Below are positions 36,810 to 46,387 of a stretch of 64,000 nt of DNA, piece after piece. This DNA comes from Anaerolineae bacterium (GTDB lineage: Bacteria > Chloroflexota > Anaerolineae > Aggregatilineales > Phototrophicaceae). The position numbers were made by a program, and so were the translations under genes. The stretch is from NCBI GenBank assembly GCA_022824465.1, contig JAJDZV010000004.1:310001-374000 (forward strand). Direction: 5' to 3'. The notes below the pieces were generated by a model. It searched no databases. It had not been told where the DNA came from and saw only the letters and a list, made by a program, of their open reading frames with translations. The first letter of the stretch is position 1; each line of letters starts with the position of its first letter.

Positions 36810-37949
36810 CTAGATATGCTTGTAGGGGTCGGCGGCATCGCGCAGGCCATCGCCCAGGAAGTTGAAGGCGATGACGATCGCGACCACCACCGCGCCCGGA
36901 TAAAGCAGCCAAGGATTGATCGTCACGGTCTGCACATTCTGTGAGTCTTGCAGCAGCGTGCCCAGGCTGACGGCGGGCGGCTGAATACCCAGACCCAGGA
37001 AGCTCAGCGCCGTCTCGCCCAGAATCATGTGCGGTATCGCCAGCGTAAGATGCACGATGAGGTAGCTGAGAAAGCCGGGCAGCAGATGCCGCGTAATGAT
37101 GGCGCGCTCCTTCAAGCCGGAGAGCTTCGCCGCCAGCACGTAGTCTTCCTCGCGCAAGCTTATCAGTTTGCCGCGGACGACCCTCGCCAGGCCGGTCCAG
37201 CCCACAATCGCCAGTACCAGCGAAATGCCGAAGTAGACTTGTATCTGCGTCCATTCCGGCGGGACCAGCGCCGCCAGCGCCATCCACAGCGGCAAAGTCG
37301 GCAAGGACTGCAAGAACTCAATCATCCGCTGAATTAGCATATCCGCAGCGCCGCCGTAATAGCCGGAAATGCCGCCGAAGATCAGACCGAGCGCGAAGCC
37401 GATCGCCAAGCCCAGCAAGCCGACGAAAAGCGATGTGCGCGCGCCCAGGAGCATGCGGCTGAACAAGTCCCGCCCTAAGCCGTCGGCGCCGGAAAGGAAT
37501 AGCACGCCGCCCTCATCAACGCCAAACAGGTGGATATCAGTCTCGATGAAGCCCAGCAAGCGATATGGCTCGGCATGGATGAAGAGTCTCACCGGGAACT
37601 TCTCGCTTCGGTCTTCGACGTATTCGCGGCGAAAGGTGTTGAGATCCAGCTCGCTAACGATCTTGTAGACGAAGGGGCGGAAGCTGAAGGCGCCGGTCTC
37701 GTCGACGAAGTGAATCGGCGTCGGCGGCGCGTACAAGAAATCAGTGTCGCGCGTGAAGGCGCCATAGGGCGCGAAAAACTCGGCGAAAACCGCCAATATG
37801 TAGAAAACGACCAGAAAGACCAGGCAGAAGTAGGCCACCCGATGGCGTTTGAACTTACGCCAGATCAATTGACGCTGCGAGAGAATTTCGTAATTCAGCA
37901 GCTCATCGACATCCAGGCGGCTGACCTCGCCCTTGGGCTCCGGCGTCAC
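36810..37949 (-). CDS. oppC: Oligopeptide-type ABC transporter permease (OppC/DppC-like)
   Basis: 379 residues. The N-terminal cytoplasmic leader and first helix (KRHRVAYFCLVFLV) are typical of OppC, followed by a long periplasmic segment of about 110 residues with LFGVDEGGVLFLSGADGLGRDLFSRMLLGARTS-type sequence, of which the conserved core is GLGRDLFSRMLLGARTS. Five further helices carry the coupling loop (AAKLSGLKERAIITRHLLP). It overlaps the oppB stop by one base. Confidence 0.93.
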   Translation of the reverse strand: MTPEPKGEVSRLDVDELLNYEILSQRQLIWRKFKRHRVAYFCLVFLVVFYILAVFAEFFAPYGAFTRDTDFLYAPPTPIHFVDETGAFSFRPFVYKIVSELDLNTFRREYVEDRSEKFPVRLFIHAEPYRLLGFIETDIHLFGVDEGGVLFLSGADGLGRDLFSRMLLGARTSLFVGLLGLAIGFALGLIFGGISGYYGGAADMLIQRMIEFLQSLPTLPLWMALAALVPPEWTQIQVYFGISLVLAIVGWTGLARVVRGKLISLREEDYVLAAKLSGLKERAIITRHLLPGFLSYLIVHLTLAIPHMILGETALSFLGLGIQPPAVSLGTLLQDSQNVQTVTINPWLLYPGAVVVAIVIAFNFLGDGLRDAADPYKHI

Positions 37950-38944
37950 TAATTGCCCCTTTCGTAACGAATCCGCGGATCAAGCCACATAAGCAGCAGG
38001 TCGGAGATGAAAACGCCCAGGACCGTCAGCACGCTGAGCATCAAGAGCATGCTGGCGGCGGCGTAGGTGTCCTGTGCGATTAGGGCGCGCAGCAAGAGCG
38101 GACCTGTCGTCGGCAAACCCAGCACAATGGATACGATCGCCGAACCCGAGACAATCTGGGGCAGCAAACTGCCGATGCTGCTGACGATTGGGTTGAAAGC
38201 CATCCGCAATGGGTATTTGATAATGAGGAAGCGCTCGCGCAAGCCCTTGGCGCGTGCTGTAATCACGTACTGCTTCTGGAATTCGTCCAGCAATTGCGCG
38301 CGCAAAATGCGGATTAAGCCGGCCGTGCCCGCCGTGCCGATGACGACCACCGGCACCGGCAGATGCGTCACCATATCCCAGAACTTGGCCAGGCTCCATG
38401 GCGCGCGCAGATATTCGGGCGAGAACAAGCCCCCCGGCGTTACGCCGAATACGCGCAGCATGATGATCATGAACACAAGCGCGATAAGGAAGTTGGGCGT
38501 CGCCAAGCCGATCAAGCCCACAAATGAGAAGAAGTAATCGCCGATGGAATACTGATTGATGGCAGAATACAGCGCGATGGGCACAGAAACCACATAGACG
38601 AAGATGATGGAAGCCAGCGATATAGTCATCGTCAGAAAGAGCCGTTCCTCGATCAGGGGCCAGACAGGCTGGTTCCATTCGAATGACTGTCCAAAGTCAC
38701 CATCAGTCACCAAGGGAATAATCCAGCGAACGTATTGCTCGTGCAGGGGGAGGTCAAGCCCATAGCGCTGCCGCAAGAACTCGAGTTCTGCTTCGTCAAC
38801 GATGTCGCCCGACGACTCCAACTCAAGCGCGTAATTCTCGATCCAACTTCCGGGCGGCATATTGATAATATAGAAGGACAGAAGAGAAACCAGGAATAGG
38901 ACGATGACCATATAAAGCAAGCGTCGAACGAAATAATTCAGCAT
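37949..38944 (-). CDS. oppB: Oligopeptide-type ABC transporter permease (OppB/DppB-like)
   Basis: 331 residues from the ATG at 38944 (MLNYFVRRLLYM), the usual opening of OppB; the frame is open for 14 more codons. AAGG lies a few bases upstream. The extracytoplasmic loop after helix 1 is long, and the coupling loop ITARAKGLRERFLIIKYPLR is standard. First gene of the oppBCDF-binding protein-sialidase unit, divergent from the D-amino acid enzyme gene. Confidence 0.92.
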   Translation of the reverse strand: MLNYFVRRLLYMVIVLFLVSLLSFYIINMPPGSWIENYALELESSGDIVDEAELEFLRQRYGLDLPLHEQYVRWIIPLVTDGDFGQSFEWNQPVWPLIEERLFLTMTISLASIIFVYVVSVPIALYSAINQYSIGDYFFSFVGLIGLATPNFLIALVFMIIMLRVFGVTPGGLFSPEYLRAPWSLAKFWDMVTHLPVPVVVIGTAGTAGLIRILRAQLLDEFQKQYVITARAKGLRERFLIIKYPLRMAFNPIVSSIGSLLPQIVSGSAIVSIVLGLPTTGPLLLRALIAQDTYAAASMLLMLSVLTVLGVFISDLLLMWLDPRIRYERGN

Positions 38945-39108
38945 TGCCAGCCTTATAATCTGTAACGCTCGTCTACGGGAAAACAACGCCTTTATTGCGA
39001 TTCAAAATATATTGGAACGACCCGCCGAATGCGCTCCGACAGGTCCGCCAAACAAGACTAACGCATGGCAAATGCGCTGTCAAATCCGTCGCGGACCCAG
39101 CCGCCGCA

Positions 39109-39137
39109 TTGCCTCAATCGCCGCCGTCGGGTATGCT
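39109..39137 (+). promoter_or_regulatory. Candidate promoter for the D-amino acid enzyme-dipeptidase pair
   Basis: TTGCCT (39109-39114), a 17-base spacer and TATGCT (39132-39137); four of six matches in each box. The ATG follows at 39172. Confidence 0.42.
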
Positions 39138-39171
39138 CCCGCGAAACTGCAAGGCTGAAGCGAGCCGAGAC

Positions 39172-40224
39172 ATGACTTTCAAAACTGTGCGCGACCTGGA
39201 GACGCCGAGCGTCCTGATAGATCTCGACCTGATGGAACGGAATATCGCGCTCATGCAGGCGCGCTGCGACGATCTGGGCATCCAATTCCGGCCGCACATC
39301 AAGACGCACAAGATACCTGACATCGCCCGCCGACAAATCGAGGCTGGCGCGGTCGGCATCGCTTGCCAGAAAGTCAGCGAGGCGGAAGTCTTCGCCGCGG
39401 CCGGTTTCAACGATATTCAGATCCCCTATAACATCATCGGACGGCGGAAGACCGGGCGCCTGGCGCAGCTCGCGAAACAGGCTGACCTGTCCGTCACGGT
39501 CGACAGCAAGCCGGTGATCGATGGCATCGCCGCCGCAGCGCAGGCAGCCGGCGTCAAGATTAACACGCTGGTGGAGCTGGTTTCGCTGGGCGAGCGCACC
39601 GGCACGACGCCCGATCATGCGCTGGAGTTGGCACGGCATATCGCGTTGACCGACAACCTGCGATTTGCTGGCGTGATGATCTATCCCTCCGATGCCGCGA
39701 TTCGCCCGCGCTTGCTCGAGACGCTAGCGCTTCTGGATCGCGCCGGCATCCCCGTCGAGACGGTCAGCGGCGGCGGAAGCGGCGCCATCAGCGAGGCGCA
39801 TCTCCTGCCAGAGCTTACCGAGTTGCGAGTCGGCACCTGTGTCTTCTGGGATTGGAATTGCGTAGCGGCCCGCTACACCAGCTTCGACCAATGCGCCATG
39901 CAGGTACGTGCCACCGTGGTCAGCGCCAATGAACCGAGCCGCGTCATCCTCGATAGCGGCAGCAAAGCCATCCACTCGGAAACGATCGACGGGCAATTCG
40001 GCTTCATCGTCGAGTATCCAGCCGCGCGTTTGCACAAGGTCAACGAGGAACACGGCTATGTCGACTGCAGCGCCTGCCCCAGCCCGCCGGCGGTCGGCGA
40101 GATCGTGCATATCATTCCCGTGCATACCTGCGTGGTAACCAACCTGCACAACCAAATCTACGGCATTCGAGGCGAACGCATTGAAGAGATTTGGGATGTG
40201 GCGGCGCGCGGACTCGTCTGGTAA
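39172..40224 (+). CDS. Fold-type III PLP enzyme: D-threonine aldolase / metal-dependent D-serine dehydratase family
   Basis: 350 residues. The PLP Lys44 is in RPHIKTHK, the family's most conserved block. An alanine-racemase-like barrel (about 10-230) includes VSGGGSGA, which binds the phosphate. The C-terminal beta domain has the metal-site His and Cys (PVHTCVVTN). These enzymes cleave D-threonine-type beta-hydroxy-D-amino acids or dehydrate D-serine. The ATG at 39172 fits homology; the upstream open frame passes through the promoter. An M19 dipeptidase follows after 30 bases, a pairing consistent with use of D-amino acids from cell-wall or dipeptide turnover. Confidence 0.88.
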   Translation: MTFKTVRDLETPSVLIDLDLMERNIALMQARCDDLGIQFRPHIKTHKIPDIARRQIEAGAVGIACQKVSEAEVFAAAGFNDIQIPYNIIGRRKTGRLAQLAKQADLSVTVDSKPVIDGIAAAAQAAGVKINTLVELVSLGERTGTTPDHALELARHIALTDNLRFAGVMIYPSDAAIRPRLLETLALLDRAGIPVETVSGGGSGAISEAHLLPELTELRVGTCVFWDWNCVAARYTSFDQCAMQVRATVVSANEPSRVILDSGSKAIHSETIDGQFGFIVEYPAARLHKVNEEHGYVDCSACPSPPAVGEIVHIIPVHTCVVTNLHNQIYGIRGERIEEIWDVAARGLVW

Positions 40225-40254
40225 ACACCGGCTAAGCCGCGAAGGGAAACAGCC

Positions 40255-41331
40255 ATGCTGATTATCGACGCCCACCTTGACCTCGCCTGGAACGCCCTGC
40301 AATGGAATCGCGATCTTACCGAGTCGGTCTATACCATCCGCGGGAAAGAACGGGGAAGCCCGGGCAAGGGCCGGGCGCAAAACACCGTTGCCCTGCCGGA
40401 GATGCGGCTGGGACGTATCGCCCTTAGTTTCGCTACTTTGCTGGCGCGCTCCACCGGGCATATCGCCGACCACATTGACTTCGGATCGCAAGCGCAGGCC
40501 TATGGCATTGCGCAAGGACAGCTCGCTTACTATCTCGGCTTGGAGGCGGACGGCTACGTGAGGATAATCGACGATAGCCGGAGCTTGCGGCAACACATGG
40601 ACGAATGGCAACGCTGGGAGCTTGATGGAGCCGCGGTGAGCGCGACGCCGCCTTTGGGCTTCGTCATCAGCATGGAAGGCGCCGACCCAATTCGCGACCC
40701 CGCGCAGCTAGAAGCCTGGCGGGAAGCCGGCTTGCGCCTGCTCGGTCCAACGCATTATGGACCCGGTCGTTATGCCGGCGGCAGCGGGACCGAACTCGGT
40801 CTCACCGACCTGGGCGCGCCACTATTGCGCGAGATGACGCGCCTGGGAATTCTGCTTGATCTCACGCACTTCTCCGATGAAGCCTTCTGGGAAGCGGTAG
40901 ACATTTACGACGGACCCGTCTTGGCCAGCCACAACAACTGCCGCGCCCTCGTGCCGCACCAACGCCAATTCAGCGACGAGCAACTCAAGCTCATCTTTGA
41001 ACGCGACGGCGTGATTGGCGCCGCCTTTGACATCTGGATGCTGCAGCCCGGCTTCACTACCGGCGACAGCAACGAAGGCGTATTCATCGAGCGCGTCGTC
41101 GATCACATCGATCACATTTGTCAACTCGCTGGCAACTGCCGACACGCCGCTATCGGCACTGACCTTGACGGCGGCTTCGGGCGCGAGCAATCTCCCTGCG
41201 ATCTTGACACGATCGCCGATCTGCAGCGGCTGCCGGCAATGCTGGCCTCGCGCGGTTACAGCGCGTCCGACATAAAGGACATCATGATTGGCAACTGGCT
41301 GCGTGTGCTTTACGCCGCTTGGGACGGCTGA
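40255..41331 (+). CDS. Membrane-dipeptidase-type peptidase (M19 family)
   Basis: 358-residue amidohydrolase-fold enzyme. Zinc ligands: His and Asp in IDAHLDLAWN, Glu in SMEGADP, His in LTHFSD, His in ASHNNCRAL, and the later GTDLDGGFG block. Bacterial M19 enzymes hydrolyse dipeptides, often L-D or L-L, and have no signal peptide, as here. The Shine-Dalgarno is GGGAAA. It shares an operon with the D-amino acid enzyme, so an L-D dipeptide is a reasonable substrate guess. Confidence 0.9.
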   Translation: MLIIDAHLDLAWNALQWNRDLTESVYTIRGKERGSPGKGRAQNTVALPEMRLGRIALSFATLLARSTGHIADHIDFGSQAQAYGIAQGQLAYYLGLEADGYVRIIDDSRSLRQHMDEWQRWELDGAAVSATPPLGFVISMEGADPIRDPAQLEAWREAGLRLLGPTHYGPGRYAGGSGTELGLTDLGAPLLREMTRLGILLDLTHFSDEAFWEAVDIYDGPVLASHNNCRALVPHQRQFSDEQLKLIFERDGVIGAAFDIWMLQPGFTTGDSNEGVFIERVVDHIDHICQLAGNCRHAAIGTDLDGGFGREQSPCDLDTIADLQRLPAMLASRGYSASDIKDIMIGNWLRVLYAAWDG

Positions 41332-41402
41332 CCGAGCGGGACTTCAATTCCGCGGGAAGGCGACCTTCACATTCTAGCTCTACGCCGCTCGCATCGGACC
41401 CG

Positions 41403-42560
41403 CTATTTCAGCAATGGGCGCATCTGCTCCAGCGCGCGCTCAAGCAGGGGCAATTCGGCCGCATAGCAGAGGCGCAGATAGCCTTCGCCCTCGGGACCGA
41501 ATGCCGCGCCCGGCGTCAAGCCGACCGCCCGCTCGCGCAACATCCTTTCGGCAAAGCTATAACTGTCTGTTACGCCGTCAACCGAGAAGAACGCGTAGAA
41601 AGCCGCCTGCGGCAAGGGGAATTCCACGCGAGGCAGCCCGGCAAATGACGCTGCAACCAGGTCGCGCGCCGCCCGATACCGCTCGCGAGAAGCGCTGATA
41701 AAAGCTTCGCCGTCCTGCAGCGCGGCGATGCCAGCGACTTGCGTCGGCGCGAAAACGCAGGAGAAATTGAATTCGCCGACCACGCCCAAAGTCGCAACTA
41801 ATGTAGCGGGCGCTGTCAACCAGCCCAAGCGCCAGCCGGTCATCGCCCAGGATTTCGAGAAGCTGTTGATGATAACGTACTTGTCATCATCGCAGACCTT
41901 GTCGGCGAAGCTCGGGGCGCGCGCGCGATCGTAGACGATTCGATTATACACTTCGTCCGCGATCAGCCAGATATCGCGCTCGCGGCAGAAGTCGATGATC
42001 CGCTGCTGCTCCACGTCCTCCAGCATCCAGCCGGTCGGGTTGTTTGGCGAGTTTATCGCCAAGGCGCCGGTATGCGCCGGGCAGGCGGCGAAGAGTTCAT
42101 CGAGGTCAAGCGACCAGACGCCATCGAGCGGCCGAATCGGCACGCGGACGACCTCTGCGCCGAGTATCTCGGCCGCGCCCGCCACATTCGGCCAGACCGG
42201 CGATGGCGCAACCACCGCCGCGCCGTCGGCCACGATGCACTGCAGCGCCACCGATAGCGCCGTCATGCCGGACGGAGCGACGACGAAATTGTCGGGCCTC
42301 AGGCTGGCGTCGTATAGACCGTTCGTGTATTCCGCCAGCGCCGCGCGCAATTCGGCAATCCCAAGGCTGGGCTGGTAATAGGTCTGCCCTTCATCAATAG
42401 CGTCCTTCGCCGCTTGACGGATAAACTCCGGCGTCGGTTTGTCCGGCTCGCCAAACCAGAGCGGAATGATGTCCGCCCGACCGATGGCGGCGTTGGCCAG
42501 CTTGCGAATCAAGCTTGGCTGCAGCGCGCGCACCGCTGGACGCTCAGCGCGAATGGACAT
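41403..42560 (-). CDS. Class I/II pyridoxal-phosphate aminotransferase
   Basis: 385-residue fold-type I aminotransferase of the aspartate family. PLP Lys236 is in NSFSKSWAMTGWRLGW, the Asp of the pyridine contact is in LIADEVYNRIVYD, and NSPNNPTG and the terminal Arg-containing YLRLCYA are present. The amino donor and acceptor cannot be read. It starts five bases after the last permease gene of the ribose-type importer and so seems to be the last gene of that operon, suggesting the imported compound is an amino sugar or amine (inference). Confidence 0.9.
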   Translation of the reverse strand: MSIRAERPAVRALQPSLIRKLANAAIGRADIIPLWFGEPDKPTPEFIRQAAKDAIDEGQTYYQPSLGIAELRAALAEYTNGLYDASLRPDNFVVAPSGMTALSVALQCIVADGAAVVAPSPVWPNVAGAAEILGAEVVRVPIRPLDGVWSLDLDELFAACPAHTGALAINSPNNPTGWMLEDVEQQRIIDFCRERDIWLIADEVYNRIVYDRARAPSFADKVCDDDKYVIINSFSKSWAMTGWRLGWLTAPATLVATLGVVGEFNFSCVFAPTQVAGIAALQDGEAFISASRERYRAARDLVAASFAGLPRVEFPLPQAAFYAFFSVDGVTDSYSFAERMLRERAVGLTPGAAFGPEGEGYLRLCYAAELPLLERALEQMRPLLK

Positions 42561-42565
42561 GGAGG

Positions 42566-43540
42566 CTAATCTCCTTCTTGTTTGTAGAGCGCCACCGCCG
42601 CGACGATGATGACCCCTTGGATAAGTCCCTGAACAAACTGATTAACGCCGAGCATAACCAGCAGATTGGCGGTGATGCCGAGCAGCAGCACACCACCGAG
42701 CGTCCCGATCACGGTGCCGCGGCCGCCGAAGAGGCTCGTCCCGCCGATGATAACCGCCGTGATCGTTTGCAACTCAATGCCGTCGCCGATTGCCGGATCG
42801 CCAACGCCCATCCGCGAAAGCCAGAGCAAACCCGTGACTGAGGCCGACAAACTGCAAAGCGCGTACACGCCGTAACGCACCGCCTTGATCGGCACGCCGG
42901 ACAGCCGCGCGACTTCAAGATTGCCGCCGATCGCGTAAAGATACTTGCCGAATGCCGTATAGCGCAGCATGAGCGCCGTCAACAGGAGCAGAAGACCAAA
43001 CAAAACGGCGATGATCGGCATCGGTCCAAGCTTCTGCACATAGAACATGATAAACGGCCTGCTCGCCGAGCCCACGGGCGATGTCGATATGCTGAGACTT
43101 ATCCCGCGAAGTATGCCCAGCGACGCCAGCGTGACGATGAAGGGCGCGATCTTCACCTCATTGACCAGGAAGCCATGAACCAGACCGACCGCCAGTCCCA
43201 GACCCAGGGTCGCCGCGATCGCCGCCCCCTGATTGCCGACCTCGCCATTCATCACGATCGCCGACGCCAGAATGGACAACTTCACCAGCGAGCCGACCGA
43301 AAGGTCGATGCCGGCGGTCAGGATTACCAGCATCTGGCCCAAGGCGACGATGCCAAGGAATGCCGATTGACGGGCGACATTGGTCAGATTGCGCAGCGTC
43401 AAGAATCGCTCTGATTGAGTCGCGCCGATGATGAAAAGCACGACAATGAATCCGTAAACCGCGAAAATCGGACCATATCGCCGCAAGAACAGGCGCTGGC
43501 TATCCGTTAGCTCGCCAACCAAGCGCGCGGAGACGTTCAT
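42566..43540 (-). CDS. Ribose-type ABC transporter permease (RbsC-like), copy 1
   Basis: 324 residues with about eight to ten helices. The family motifs LVILTAGIDLSVGSLV and IGGTSLFGGRGTVIGTLGG are present. It overlaps the ATPase gene by four bases. A second, different permease of the same family is encoded at 46388-47371, so the channel may be a heterodimer. Confidence 0.92.
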   Translation of the reverse strand: MNVSARLVGELTDSQRLFLRRYGPIFAVYGFIVVLFIIGATQSERFLTLRNLTNVARQSAFLGIVALGQMLVILTAGIDLSVGSLVKLSILASAIVMNGEVGNQGAAIAATLGLGLAVGLVHGFLVNEVKIAPFIVTLASLGILRGISLSISTSPVGSASRPFIMFYVQKLGPMPIIAVLFGLLLLLTALMLRYTAFGKYLYAIGGNLEVARLSGVPIKAVRYGVYALCSLSASVTGLLWLSRMGVGDPAIGDGIELQTITAVIIGGTSLFGGRGTVIGTLGGVLLLGITANLLVMLGVNQFVQGLIQGVIIVAAVALYKQEGD

Positions 43541-45048
43541 GAATGATTCGCCCCGCTGTCAGCCATGGTTGCCAATTCAATGATGCCGGCTTCTGACGCC
43601 TCGCCATGCGCAAACTCGCCCACAATGCGCCCGGCATTCATAACCAGAATCCGGTCGCTCATGCCGATCACCTCCGGCAGCTCCGATGAGATCATTACAA
43701 TTGCGATCCCGCGATCATTCAACTGGCGCATCAGCTTGTAGATTTCGAATTTCGCGCCGACATCGACGCCGCGCGTCGGCTCATCCAGAATGACCACGGT
43801 CGGATTCGTCTCCAGCCACTTCGCCAGCACCAACTTCTGCTGATTGCCGCCGCTTAGGTATTGCGCTTCCTGATCGGCGGAAGCCATAACAATGGACAAG
43901 CGCTCCTTCGCCGCTTCCACGATTTCATCTTCAGCCTGGCTTTGCAGGACACCCATACGGGTGATGCGCGACAAGATTGGCAAAGTCACATTGATGCGCG
44001 CCGAGAGCGATGTGAATAGCCCGTGCGACTTGCGATCTTCCGGCACCAGCGCCAAGCCCGATTCAATCGCTTTCGCCGGATTGCTCCAGCTTGCTCCCTT
44101 GTTCGTGACCAGCCTAACCTCTCCGCTCGTCAAGGGATCGGCGCCGAAAAGAGCGCGCGCCAATTCCGTCCGGCCCGAACCGACCATGCCGGCGATGCCC
44201 AAGATTTCGCCCGCGTACAACTCAAGGCTGGCGTCTTCGAGGATGGTATCGCTGGAGATATGCTCGGCGACCATGACCAACTCGCCCTGTTCGTGATCCG
44301 TCTGTGGGAAGATTTCATCCAGGGGGCGCCCGACCATCAACTCAACCAGCGTTGGACGATCCAGTTGATCAATGGGTCGCGTTTCGACCAACTCGCCATC
44401 TTTCAGCACTGTCACTTCGTCTGCGATGCGAAAGACCTCGTCCAGCCGATGAGAGATGTAGATGATTGTGACGCCCTGCTCGACCAGCGACTCGATGATT
44501 GAAAACAGTTGATCAAGCTCGCTGCCAGCCAGGATGGCCGAGGGTTCGTCCATGACAATCAGATCGGCATTCTGTGAAAGCGCTTTGGCAATCTCGACCA
44601 GTTGTCGTTGCGCGACGGTCAGCTCGCTCACCGGAAGCCGTGTATCCAGGCGAATGCCCAAACGCGTAAGCAGCGCCGCGGATCTGCTGTGAAGTTCGCG
44701 CAGGTTCAGAACGCCGAGCGCATAGCGGGGCTCGCGACCGAGGAAGATGTTCTCAGCAACCGACATCTGCGAGACCAGCGCCAGTTCCTGGTAAATGATG
44801 CTGATCCCGCTGTCGATGACCTCGCCGGCGGTCGCCCCCTCGCGCTGTTCTCCCTTGTAGATGATCTCGCCGGCGTCCGCCTTGTAAGCGCCCGCCAGGA
44901 TCTTCATCAAAGTCGACTTTCCGGCGCCGTTTTCGCCCACAAGCCCGTATACCTGTCCCGGCTTGCAGCGGATCGTCACGTCCTTCAAGGCTTGCACGCC
45001 AGCAAAGGACTTGGAGATATTACGCATCTCCAGGATATAGTCGCTCAT
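43537..45048 (-). CDS. Ribose-type ABC transporter ATPase with two nucleotide-binding domains (RbsA-like)
   Basis: 503 residues, two fused ABC domains. NBD1 has Walker A GENGAGKST and VMDEPSAIL. NBD2 has the degenerate Walker A MVGSGRTELA usual for this family, LSGGNQQKLVLAKWL and VILDEPTRGVDVGAK. It energises the importer formed by the two flanking permeases. It lies 85 bases after the binding-protein gene, across a palindromic repeat. Confidence 0.93.
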   Translation of the reverse strand: MSDYILEMRNISKSFAGVQALKDVTIRCKPGQVYGLVGENGAGKSTLMKILAGAYKADAGEIIYKGEQREGATAGEVIDSGISIIYQELALVSQMSVAENIFLGREPRYALGVLNLRELHSRSAALLTRLGIRLDTRLPVSELTVAQRQLVEIAKALSQNADLIVMDEPSAILAGSELDQLFSIIESLVEQGVTIIYISHRLDEVFRIADEVTVLKDGELVETRPIDQLDRPTLVELMVGRPLDEIFPQTDHEQGELVMVAEHISSDTILEDASLELYAGEILGIAGMVGSGRTELARALFGADPLTSGEVRLVTNKGASWSNPAKAIESGLALVPEDRKSHGLFTSLSARINVTLPILSRITRMGVLQSQAEDEIVEAAKERLSIVMASADQEAQYLSGGNQQKLVLAKWLETNPTVVILDEPTRGVDVGAKFEIYKLMRQLNDRGIAIVMISSELPEVIGMSDRILVMNAGRIVGEFAHGEASEAGIIELATMADSGANHS

Positions 45049-45066
45049 GTCTCGCGCGTCCGGATC

Positions 45067-45103
45067 CCCACCCCAAACCCCTCCCCGGCAATCCAGGGAG
45101 GGG
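45067..45103. repeat. Family B palindrome between the sugar binding-protein and ATPase genes
   Basis: CCCCTCCC (45078-45085) and GGGAGGGG (45096-45103) form an 8-base stem with a 10-base loop, preceded by CACCCCAAACC. It lies after the binding-protein gene in transcription order, where it could stabilise the upstream message. Confidence 0.7.
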
Positions 45104-45133
45104 AATTGCTATTCGACTCGCGCGCAGGCAGAA

Positions 45134-46282
45134 CTAGCCGGATTCTTCCACGAGGAAGCCAAGCTCCGCCAGTTTCTCATCCGGCATGGTGATCGGGCCA
45201 TGCACATCGTCGCTCCAACTGGGCATGTAGTAATCCTCAGCCTGCGCGTCGGTGAAGGGACGCGCTTCGGGCAAGGTGTCGATGAAGTCGATGAAACGAG
45301 ACGTCGGCTCGCCCTGTAAGATTTGGATGGCGGCGTCGAGGCAAACCGTGATCATCGCATTGGGATACATCCAGGCGTAGAATGGGAAGCCGTGTTCAAT
45401 CGCCGAACGCAGGAAGCCGTTCTGCTGTTCCCCGCCGGCGATCGGCGGGATATCCATCCCGGCATCTTCATACGCGCTGATGATGCCTTGCGCCATCTGC
45501 GCGCCGCCGGTCCAGATGCCATCAATCTCGTCGCCGTGCTGCGCCAGCCAAGTCTCCATGATCTTCTTGCCTTCGGCTGGCGACCAGAAGCCCGGTTGGT
45601 TGTCGAGCAACTCGATCCCCTGCGACTCGAAGACAGCCAGCGCGCCCTCTTCCATGATGACCGATGTGGTCACGCCCGGGATTCCGGTCATCATTAGGAA
45701 GTTGCCATCGGCGCCGACCGTGTCAATCAGCCACTGCGCCAGATTCGCGCCGACTGTAAATAAGTTGGTGCCGACTTCGGTGACGAAATTGTCGGTCTCC
45801 ACCGCGCTCGCGCAGAGCACAACCGGCACGCCCTGCATCATCGCCCGCTCGACCGGCGCCGACAAAGCGGCCGCGCCCATCGGCACCAGAATCAGCGCGT
45901 CCGGTTCCTGCGCCAGCAGGTCTTCCACCTGCGGCACTTGAATATCCGCTTGCGCTTGCGCGTCGCCATAGAGCATTTCTGAGACAACATCTTCGCCCAA
46001 GTGCTCGACATACCAGTAAGCGTGGGCGTCCATCAACGCCGACCAGGCATTGCTGGTGCCTTGCGCCGCGAAGGCGATGCGATAGGGCGGATCCTTGGCG
46101 AATTCGCTGGTGTCGTACACCTCATCTACTCGCGAGAGCACGCTCTGCAAGTAGGGCGAAGCATCGATCATCTCTTGCGTGATTTCGAATCCCGCAGCGC
46201 CGTCATCCTGCCCAATCGCAACCAGCGACGCGCCCAGCAACAAAGTCACTACGAACAGCCCGCAAATCAGTTTCCTATACAT
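45134..46282 (-). CDS. Sugar-type periplasmic binding protein (RbsB-like family)
   Basis: 382 residues, with a signal peptide ending near AIGQ and no lipobox. The fold is that of Peripla_BP_4 proteins: YRIAFAAQGTSNAWSALMDA at the first strand and LAQEPDALILVPMGAAAL in the first lobe. VTEVGTNLF and MMTGIPGVTTSVIMEEGALAVFE follow. The ligand is unknown; the family spans pentoses, hexoses and autoinducer-2. Expressed upstream of its ATPase and with a permease gene on each side of that pair. Confidence 0.9.
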   Translation of the reverse strand: MYRKLICGLFVVTLLLGASLVAIGQDDGAAGFEITQEMIDASPYLQSVLSRVDEVYDTSEFAKDPPYRIAFAAQGTSNAWSALMDAHAYWYVEHLGEDVVSEMLYGDAQAQADIQVPQVEDLLAQEPDALILVPMGAAALSAPVERAMMQGVPVVLCASAVETDNFVTEVGTNLFTVGANLAQWLIDTVGADGNFLMMTGIPGVTTSVIMEEGALAVFESQGIELLDNQPGFWSPAEGKKIMETWLAQHGDEIDGIWTGGAQMAQGIISAYEDAGMDIPPIAGGEQQNGFLRSAIEHGFPFYAWMYPNAMITVCLDAAIQILQGEPTSRFIDFIDTLPEARPFTDAQAEDYYMPSWSDDVHGPITMPDEKLAELGFLVEESG

Positions 46283-46387
46283 TTCAGTTCCTCCTGAAGG
46301 CTTCCAAGGGTCAAACCGCGTCTATTCGGTCGACCTGCTTTCCTATGCAGCCAATTGTCCAGTCGCGCCTCCTTTCCGCCGCGCGCC

